A DNA stretch of 64,000 bases from Pleionea mediterranea (GTDB lineage Bacteria; Pseudomonadota; Gammaproteobacteria; Enterobacterales; Kangiellaceae): positions 237,198 to 301,197 of the forward strand of contig NZ_QGGU01000006.1 of assembly GCF_003148745.1 (NCBI RefSeq), in the 5' to 3' direction. The number at the start of each line of letters is the position of its first letter. Position 1 is the stretch's first letter. Position numbers and translations under genes: made by a program. The notes beneath the pieces are model-generated. The model was not told the origin of the DNA and did no database searches. It worked only from the letters and a program-made list of their open reading frames with translations. Below, one piece after another: positions 57,878 through 64,000 of this stretch.

Positions 57878-58198
57878 ATGAAAGGCTTGGGCAATATGAT
57901 GAAGCAGGCTCAGCAGCTTCAGGACAAAATGAAACAAATGCAGGACGAAGTGGCTAATATGGAAATTAGCGGTGAGTCAGGCGCTGGTATGGTTAAAGTC
58001 ACCATGACAGGCCGACACGATGTTCGCCGAGTTGAAATCGATCAATCTCTCATGAGTGACGATAAAGAAATCCTTGAAGATCTGGTTGCTGCAGCAATTA
58101 ATGATGCTGTGCGTAAAGTTGAGTCAGAGACTCAGTCGCGCATGTCATCGGTAACCGAAGGACTGCCAATCCCTCCCGGTTTTAAAATGCCATTTTAA
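57878..58198 (+). CDS. ybaB: nucleoid-associated protein YbaB/EbfC
   Basis: YbaB is a small DNA-binding dimer. The 106-residue protein begins [20 protein letters not shown] and has [20 protein letters not shown] (in part) and ends [11 protein letters not shown], matching E. coli YbaB nearly throughout. ATG 57878 is used with AGAGG seven bases before it; a GTG nine bases upstream lacks homology. It lies between dnaX and recR, the universal gene order, and its stop overlaps the recR start. Confidence 0.97.
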   Translation: MKGLGNMMKQAQQLQDKMKQMQDEVANMEISGESGAGMVKVTMTGRHDVRRVEIDQSLMSDDKEILEDLVAAAINDAVRKVESETQSRMSSVTEGLPIPPGFKMPF

Positions 58199-58800
58199 TG
58201 AAGCAGTCACCACTTCTTGAAAATATGATTGAAGCGCTGCGCTGTTTGCCTGGCGTGGGCAGAAAAAGCGCTCAGCGTATGGCCTATTATCTGTTAGAGC
58301 GTGATAGGACAGGCGGGCAGAAGCTGGCAAACTCTCTTGCTCAGGCAATGGTGGATATTCAGCACTGCCAACAATGTAAAAACTTTACTGAAAATGAGCT
58401 CTGTGTGGTGTGTGCAAACCCAAGACGCGATCATTCAACCGTCTGTATTGTTGAGTCACCCGCGGATGTGATCGCCATAGAAAGTTCTGGTGTGTTCAGT
58501 GGTGTGTTTTTTGTACTCATGGGGCATTTATCACCTCTGGATGGTATCGGCCCGGAAGAACTCGGCCTTGAAATACTCGAAAAACGACTGGTGTCAGGGG
58601 ATGTGCAAGAAATTATCATGGCCACAGGCTCTACCGTAGAGGGCGAAGCAACGGCTCACTTTATTCGCGATATGGTAGAACCTTATCAAATTCCCGTGAC
58701 CCGTATTGCCCAGGGTGTGCCAATGGGAGGTGAGCTGGAATATCTGGACGCCAATACATTGGCGCGCTCTATTACGGAGCGGCGTAAGCTCGACTTTTAG
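58198..58800 (+). CDS. recR: recombination mediator RecR
   Basis: RecR joins RecO and RecF to load RecA on gapped DNA. The 200-residue protein has the helix-hairpin-helix [17 protein letters not shown], the zinc finger [16 protein letters not shown], the Toprim segment [19 protein letters not shown] (acidic Glu) and the Walker-B-like GEATAHFI region. ATG overlaps the ybaB stop (TAATG). Confidence 0.97.
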   Translation: MKQSPLLENMIEALRCLPGVGRKSAQRMAYYLLERDRTGGQKLANSLAQAMVDIQHCQQCKNFTENELCVVCANPRRDHSTVCIVESPADVIAIESSGVFSGVFFVLMGHLSPLDGIGPEELGLEILEKRLVSGDVQEIIMATGSTVEGEATAHFIRDMVEPYQIPVTRIAQGVPMGGELEYLDANTLARSITERRKLDF

Positions 58801-58877
58801 TCAGTAAACCTATTTTTTATCCTCTCAATATATTGAAGCATACAGCCTGATATCATCACATTTAGTTGATTTTAAGT

Positions 58878-58905
58878 GTTGAAATTCAGGCTTCTGCCCC
58901 CATAA
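58878..58905 (+). promoter_or_regulatory. sigma-32 (RpoH) heat-shock promoter of htpG
   Basis: GTTGAAA (58878-58884), 13-base spacer, CCCCATAA (58898-58905), against the RpoH consensus CTTGAAA-N11-16-CCCCATNT. It lies about 100 bp before the htpG start. Confidence 0.8.
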
Positions 58906-59005
58906 CTGTTTCACTGAATTTTCGGCATGCAAATAAAATCACAAATGAGTTTTTTGAGTGTGCCTGTAAACTTTAATATTGGCGTAAAGCTGGAGGTATA
59001 TATTA

Positions 59006-60898
59006 ATGAGTGAGACGGCCAACATGGAAAAACACAGTTTTCAGACTGAAGTGAAACAACTGCTGCATATTATGGTGCATTCCTTATACAGCAATAAGGA
59101 AATCTTTTTGCGAGAGCTGATTTCAAATGCGGCGGATGCGGTTGATAAGTTGCGTTTTAAATCACTCGATGATAGTAGCCTGATTGCGGATGATCCCGAC
59201 TTTAAAATTCGAATTACCACAGACGAAAAGGCCGGTACGGTTACCATTAGCGATAATGGTATTGGGATGACCAAAGATGATCTGATCAGCAATTTAGGCA
59301 CCATTGCCCGCTCTGGTACCGCAGAGTTTTTGACACAACTGTCGGGTGATCAAAAGAAAGACGCAAATTTAATTGGTCAGTTTGGTGTTGGTTTTTACTC
59401 CGGTTTTATCGTTGCCGATAAAATGACTGTGGTATCAAAAGCGGCTGGCACAGATGAAGCGCATCAATGGGTTTCCAGCGGCGAAGGTGAATTTGAAATT
59501 GCCGCGGCTGAGCGCGCAACCCGTGGTACCGATATTATTCTGCATCTTAAACAAGAAGAGAAAGAGTTTTTAAGCGAGTGGCGTTTACGTTCTATTATTG
59601 GTAAATACTCCGATCACATTTCTGTTCCTGTTGAAATGTTGAAACCTGCCGAACCTGCGGAAGAGGGCAAAGAGCCTGAACCTTCAACTGAGTTTGAAGC
59701 GGTAAATAAAGCAACCGCTCTGTGGACACGTTCCAAGTCGGATATTTCAGACGAGGATTACAAAGAGTTCTACAAACACATTTCTCATGATTTTGCTGAG
59801 CCCATGACCTGGGCGCACAATAAAGTGGAAGGTAAGCAGGAATACACGAGTTTATTGTACATTCCGAAAAACGCACCTTACGACTTGTGGAACCGTGAGC
59901 GCTCGCGCGGAGTGAAACTGTATGTTCAGCGAGTCTTTATAATGGACGACGCAGAACAATTCTTACCCATCTATTTGCGTTTTGTTCGCGGTGTGCTCGA
60001 CAGCAATGATCTACCGCTGAACGTTTCCCGTGAAATTTTGCAGGACAGCTCTGTTACTCAGTCTCTTAAAAATGCCTGTGTTAAACGTGTGCTTTCCATG
60101 TTGGAGAAAACAGCCAAAAATAAACCGGAAGATTATCAACATTTCTGGCAGCAATTTGGCAGTGTTATGAAAGAAGGCCTTGGTGAAGACTTTAGTAACC
60201 GCGAGACCATCGCCGGATTAATGCGCTTTGCATCAACCCATAACGATGATCAAACCCAGAATGTCTCTCTGGACGACTACATTGGTCGAATGACCGAAGG
60301 ACAGGACAAGATTTACTACATCACGGCAGAAAGCTTTGAAACCGCGAAAAACAGTCCGCATCTGGAAGTTTTCCGTAAGAAAGGTATAGAAGTACTGCTA
60401 TTGTCCGACAGAATCGATGAATGGGCCATTTCCCACCTGACTGATTTTAAAGAGAAAAAGCTTGTTTCAGTCACTCAGGGTGACCTCGACTTAGGCAATC
60501 TTGAAGATGAGAAAGAAAAGCAGGAACGCGAGCAGGTCGAAAAAGAAAACCAGCCATTGGCCGAACGTTTTAAAGAAGTGTTGGCTGAACGAGTCAAAGA
60601 AGTCAAAGTGACCACCCGTTTAACCGATTCACCAGCCTGTGTGGTGAGCTCGGAAGGCGAAATGTCCGCTCAAATGGCGAGATTAATGGCATCCGCTGGT
60701 CAGGAAGCCCCTGAGGTTAAGCCTGTGTTTGAATTCAATCCGGAACACCCTCTGGTGAAACGAGCCGCAGAGCAATCCGGTGATGACTTTAATGATTGGA
60801 CTTTGTTCTTGTTCGATCAGGCCATGCTGGCAGAAAGCGGATCATTGAAAGATCCGGGTACCTTTACTCGCCGACTGAATGCTCTGTTATTGAAGTAA
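59006..60898 (+). CDS. htpG: molecular chaperone HtpG (Hsp90)
   Basis: HtpG is the bacterial Hsp90, a dimeric ATP-dependent cytoplasmic chaperone. The 630-residue protein has the GHKL ATPase motifs [15 protein letters not shown] (Glu/Asn/Asp), [16 protein letters not shown] and [12 protein letters not shown], the middle-domain [16 protein letters not shown] and the C-terminal dimerisation domain. Normal length. GGAGG precedes the ATG and the RpoH promoter lies upstream. A terminator follows. Confidence 0.98.
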   Translation: MSETANMEKHSFQTEVKQLLHIMVHSLYSNKEIFLRELISNAADAVDKLRFKSLDDSSLIADDPDFKIRITTDEKAGTVTISDNGIGMTKDDLISNLGTIARSGTAEFLTQLSGDQKKDANLIGQFGVGFYSGFIVADKMTVVSKAAGTDEAHQWVSSGEGEFEIAAAERATRGTDIILHLKQEEKEFLSEWRLRSIIGKYSDHISVPVEMLKPAEPAEEGKEPEPSTEFEAVNKATALWTRSKSDISDEDYKEFYKHISHDFAEPMTWAHNKVEGKQEYTSLLYIPKNAPYDLWNRERSRGVKLYVQRVFIMDDAEQFLPIYLRFVRGVLDSNDLPLNVSREILQDSSVTQSLKNACVKRVLSMLEKTAKNKPEDYQHFWQQFGSVMKEGLGEDFSNRETIAGLMRFASTHNDDQTQNVSLDDYIGRMTEGQDKIYYITAESFETAKNSPHLEVFRKKGIEVLLLSDRIDEWAISHLTDFKEKKLVSVTQGDLDLGNLEDEKEKQEREQVEKENQPLAERFKEVLAERVKEVKVTTRLTDSPACVVSSEGEMSAQMARLMASAGQEAPEVKPVFEFNPEHPLVKRAAEQSGDDFNDWTLFLFDQAMLAESGSLKDPGTFTRRLNALLLK

Positions 60899-60928
60899 TT
60901 CTAAACAACAGACAATCCGTTAATCATC

Positions 60929-60961
60929 AAAACAGCCCCATTTAAGGGGCTGTTTTGTTTC
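60929..60961 (+). terminator. Rho-independent terminator after htpG
   Basis: AAAACAGCCCC, loop ATTTAA, GGGGCTGTTTT, then GTTT. Perfect 11-bp stem. Confidence 0.93.
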
Positions 60962-61017
60962 TAGCGATGTTATTTTATTGATTGCACAGTAAATTTGCGA
61001 TGATTCATAAAATGAAT

Positions 61018-61063
61018 ATAGAGCAATTCTTTGCACAGAATCTAACCATCCGGATTGCTCTAT
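61018..61063. repeat. 10-bp inverted repeat upstream of adk
   Basis: ATAGAGCAAT (61018-61027) and ATTGCTCTAT (61054-61063) flank a 26-base segment with a small inner hairpin (ATTCT/AGAAT). TTGCACAG occurs in the segment and again about 45 bp before it. Possible regulatory or RNA structure in the 254-bp gap before adk. Confidence 0.55.
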
Positions 61064-61194
61064 CTTAAATGATGCGGGCTGACACCAACAAAAGTCGTAT
61101 AAAGCGCTTGAGTTAGCCCTCTGTGATCGGTATCTTAGCGTCTACACAAAGTATTAGGCTTTTATGAAAGCCTGTATTTATCGTCTTCAAATAA

Positions 61195-61872
<678 letters not shown>

Positions 61873-61882
61873 TCGTCACTCT

Positions 61883-62854
61883 ATGACTCAACACACACCT
61901 GTGGGAGTGCTGCTGGTTAATCTCGGCACTCCCGATGCGCCGACCTCAAAGGCGGTTCGAACCTACCTAGCTGAATTTCTGCACGATAAACGAGTGGTTG
62001 ATCTGTCCCGCTGGATCTGGTGTCCGGTATTGCACGGCGTTATTTTGCGAGTACGACCACCAAAAGTCGCCAAACTTTATCAGTCTATCTGGACTGAGCA
62101 AGGTTCGCCGTTACTGGCTATCGGTAAGCAACAACAGCAATCGTTACAACAAAAGCTTAATGAAGCCAATATAAGTGCATCGGTTGAACTTGCCATGACC
62201 TATGGTAATCCTTCAATAGCGGCAGGGATGCAAGCTTTATCCCATTGCAAAAAAGTGATTGTACTGCCACTTTACCCACAATTTTCGTCTGCAACGACCG
62301 CTTCCGTATTTGATAGGGTTGCCCGTTTTGCAAAACACCAATGGGTATTACCAGAAATCACTTTTGTTCGTGATTATTACGATCATCCACTGTATATCAA
62401 AGCACTGGCGGAATCCGTTAAAAATAATTGGCAAACTAACGGAAGAGGGGATGTATTGTTAATGTCGTTTCATGGCATTCCAAAACGTTACGCAACTAAC
62501 GGTGATCCTTATCCAGAACAGTGTGAAATAACCGCCAAACTACTGGCAGAAGCGTTAAACTTAAACGATTCAGAATGGAAAATGACCTACCAGTCAATTT
62601 TTGGTCGCGAAGAATGGTTAAGTCCATTTACTGATAAAACAATGGAACAGCTTGGGAATCAAGGAAAATCCGTTGATGTTATCTGCCCTGGTTTTTCTGC
62701 AGACTGCCTCGAAACATTAGAAGAAATCGAAGAAGAAAATAAAACAACATTTTTAAATGCTGGTGGCAAAAATTTTAATTATATCCCCTGTTTAAATAAT
62801 GATGCTGCTCATATAGATGCTTTATTTGATGTGGTAAAAGCAAAGTTGGATTAG
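61883..62854 (+). CDS. hemH: ferrochelatase
   Basis: HemH inserts iron into protoporphyrin IX, the last step of heme synthesis. The 323-residue protein shows VLLVNLGTPDAP, LPLYPQFSSATTASVFD, LLMSFHGIPKRYA (catalytic His), YQSIFGREEWLSP and CPGFSADCLETLEEIEEEN (catalytic Glu). ATG 61883 is used; in-frame codons before it overlap adk and show no homology. Heme supply fits the multiheme cytochrome locus, though the genes are not linked. Confidence 0.97.
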   Translation: MTQHTPVGVLLVNLGTPDAPTSKAVRTYLAEFLHDKRVVDLSRWIWCPVLHGVILRVRPPKVAKLYQSIWTEQGSPLLAIGKQQQQSLQQKLNEANISASVELAMTYGNPSIAAGMQALSHCKKVIVLPLYPQFSSATTASVFDRVARFAKHQWVLPEITFVRDYYDHPLYIKALAESVKNNWQTNGRGDVLLMSFHGIPKRYATNGDPYPEQCEITAKLLAEALNLNDSEWKMTYQSIFGREEWLSPFTDKTMEQLGNQGKSVDVICPGFSADCLETLEEIEEENKTTFLNAGGKNFNYIPCLNNDAAHIDALFDVVKAKLD

Positions 62855-63000
62855 TTACTTATTTAGATTATAAATTAACTGAGTTAAAACTTTGAATCGA
62901 GTCACAAAATTACAGGCATAACGTTTAGTGTTGTTGTAATCTGAACAAGCTGAATTTATTATCTCGTCTCCAAAATGGATGTTACTAAAGGAGATATATA

Positions 63001-63366
63001 ATGTTTGGAAAATTAAAGGAAGCTGCTGGCAATGGAGCCGTTCAAAAACTTATCGATATGGCAGCCCCCGGTCTAAAAGATCAACTTATCGAAAACCTGA
63101 ATAAAGTTAACCCAGATGCTGTAAAACACGACGAGTCTTACGAAGAAAAAGTCATTAATCCTTTAAACTTGACCGTATCTGCTTCTTCAAGTGGAGCAAC
63201 CAAATTAATTCCTGGTTTCGATTCAAAGTTTAAAGTTGCAATGCTGCATTTACGAGATGAGTTGATAGATGCAACTGGTGACTCGGTTAAATTAGTCGAA
63301 GGGTTTGATAAAAAGCTGCCAGATGTTCTTAAGTCAGGCTTTGAGAAAGCTAAGGCAGCACCTTAA
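63001..63366 (+). CDS. small hypothetical cytoplasmic protein
   Basis: I do not recognise this family. The 121-residue protein has no signal peptide or membrane helix and is rich in Lys, Asp and Ala. It contains an amphipathic N-terminal segment (MFGKLKEAAGNGAVQKLI) and a middle stretch with NPLNLTVSASSSGATKLIPG. AAAGGAG at about seven bases before ATG 63001 is a strong ribosome site, which supports a real gene. It stands alone between hemH and an SUMF1-type gene. Confidence 0.7.
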   Translation: MFGKLKEAAGNGAVQKLIDMAAPGLKDQLIENLNKVNPDAVKHDESYEEKVINPLNLTVSASSSGATKLIPGFDSKFKVAMLHLRDELIDATGDSVKLVEGFDKKLPDVLKSGFEKAKAAP

Positions 63367-63747
63367 AACTTATTTAATTAATTAAAAGCAAGCAAGTTTT
63401 AGGTTTATTCTGGCGTTTAAACAGTAAGTATAAGCGCCAGATTAAGACACGCCTAATTTACCTGATACTTTATGCTGAAAGTGATCGCTTATCATGCCAG
63501 CGGTTTAAGTAGCGATTATTCTCCAGTTATTAAAATAGTTTTTAACATAGGGATGTTGATATAAAAGCAGTATTGTTTTTACTCAGTTGATATCTGAACT
63601 GTAATGAGATGATCAGGTCTGATATTGCTTTCCTAATAATCAAAGCAAAAAATAAAAAATTTCACAAGTTACATTGTAGGTACTTAAGCTTATCGATGAA
63701 GGTAATACAGTACTGTATCCAATAACTTAAGTTTAAACAGAGCTTTT
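63367..63747. other. 381-bp gap with a terminator-like hairpin; no gene seen
   Basis: TCTGGCGTTTA (63409-63419) faces TAAGCGCCAGA (63431-63441), an 11-bp stem with one G-U pair, about 40 bp after the hypothetical gene. It lacks a U-run. The rest is AT-rich without a credible frame. Confidence 0.6.
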
Positions 63748-64000
63748 ATGAAACGGAATTTAATTCTTATCTGCGTTACAACATTCATAGTATCTGCCTG
63801 TCAGTCGGAAATTGAAGCTGAACTGGAAAAGCATGGTGTCAGCTATGATGGTGTGCCAGAAAAGCCACTTGCCTATATAAAAAGTCTGCCTTTAGAACAA
63901 CAGGCTAAAGTACTCAAGCTTAGAAAGCGTGTGCTTCAAAACTTAGTGTTTGTTGAGGGCGGTGGGTTTGTAATGGGGGATATTATTGAAGAAGTCCCAG
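63748..64000 (+). CDS. SUMF1/FGE-type lipoprotein (partial, runs off the window)
   Basis: The frame starts MKRNLILICVTTFIVSACQS, a lipoprotein signal with the lipobox VSAC (Cys18), and runs to the window end. FVEGGGFVMGD at residues about 68-78 is the start motif of the formylglycine-generating-enzyme-like (SUMF1) domain. Such domains in lipoproteins are often not oxidases and may bind or modify other proteins. No upstream ribosome site is strong (AGAG about 10 bases away). Confidence 0.8.
   Translation, partial: MKRNLILICVTTFIVSACQSEIEAELEKHGVSYDGVPEKPLAYIKSLPLEQQAKVLKLRKRVLQNLVFVEGGGFVMGDIIEEVP

Overview
The window is chromosomal DNA from a gammaproteobacterium with a low to moderate G+C content. 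Its neighbourhoods are typical of the group: ispH followed by type IV minor pilins, queA-tgt-yajC-secD-secF, ppsR/ppsA back to back, comEC-exbB-exbD-msbA-lpxK-ycaR-kdsB, and ffs-dnaX-ybaB-recR-htpG-adk-hemH. The many secreted peptidases, the single lolC/E gene beside lolD and the IspH-FimT junction would fit a marine Kangiella-like lineage (Oceanospirillales). That placement is inference, not a sequence match.

Layout. 1-7823: 3' part of ispH, then a minor-pilin operon fimT-pilV-pilW-pilX-pilY1-pilE closed by a terminator. 7945-13424: queuosine genes queA and tgt, then the Sec accessory genes yajC-secD-secF. 13503-16794: ppsR and ppsA, divergent. 16959-24110: acyl-CoA synthetase, S9 and M28 secreted peptidases, a GNAT acetyltransferase and a DUF4892/OmpA-like protein. 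24335-31488: ferredoxin-NADP reductase with a Fur-box candidate, an RND/MMPL exporter, a PaiB-like flavoprotein, and a membrane-bound AraC regulator next to a membrane-anchored amidohydrolase. 31489-34083: a genomic scar holding the broken start of a SIR2-domain gene, a degenerate IS3-family element and a C-terminal gene tail. 34084-42053: an ACE-like M2 peptidase, nagZ, an MscS-type channel, a PilZ gene with a small periplasmic protein, lolC/E-lolD and a DUF2062 protein. 42264-50004: comEC, exbB/exbD, lipid A and Kdo genes and a low-molecular-weight phosphatase. 50201-54915: a four-gene redox locus on the minus strand (hemerythrin; NirB-like flavoprotein fused to a membrane cytochrome b; 11-heme cytochrome c; DUF3365 heme protein). 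55394-64000: SRP RNA, dnaX, ybaB, recR, htpG behind a heat-shock promoter, adk, hemH, a small unknown protein and the start of an SUMF1-type lipoprotein.

How the parts work together. Most of the window is housekeeping: pilus assembly, tRNA modification, protein export, lipoprotein and lipid A transport, and DNA replication and repair. The accessory interest lies in three places. The redox locus looks like a route for electrons between cytoplasmic NAD(P)H and the periplasm, of a kind I cannot assign to a named pathway. The SIR2/IS3 scar looks like a dead defence gene. The AraC-amidohydrolase pair has clustered TGGACG sites in its intergenic gap. Two textbook recoding signals are also visible: an A9 run in dnaX where both alternative frames stop within a few codons, and a T_TTT_TTA heptamer in the IS3 element.

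No tRNA, rRNA, CRISPR array or prophage was seen.
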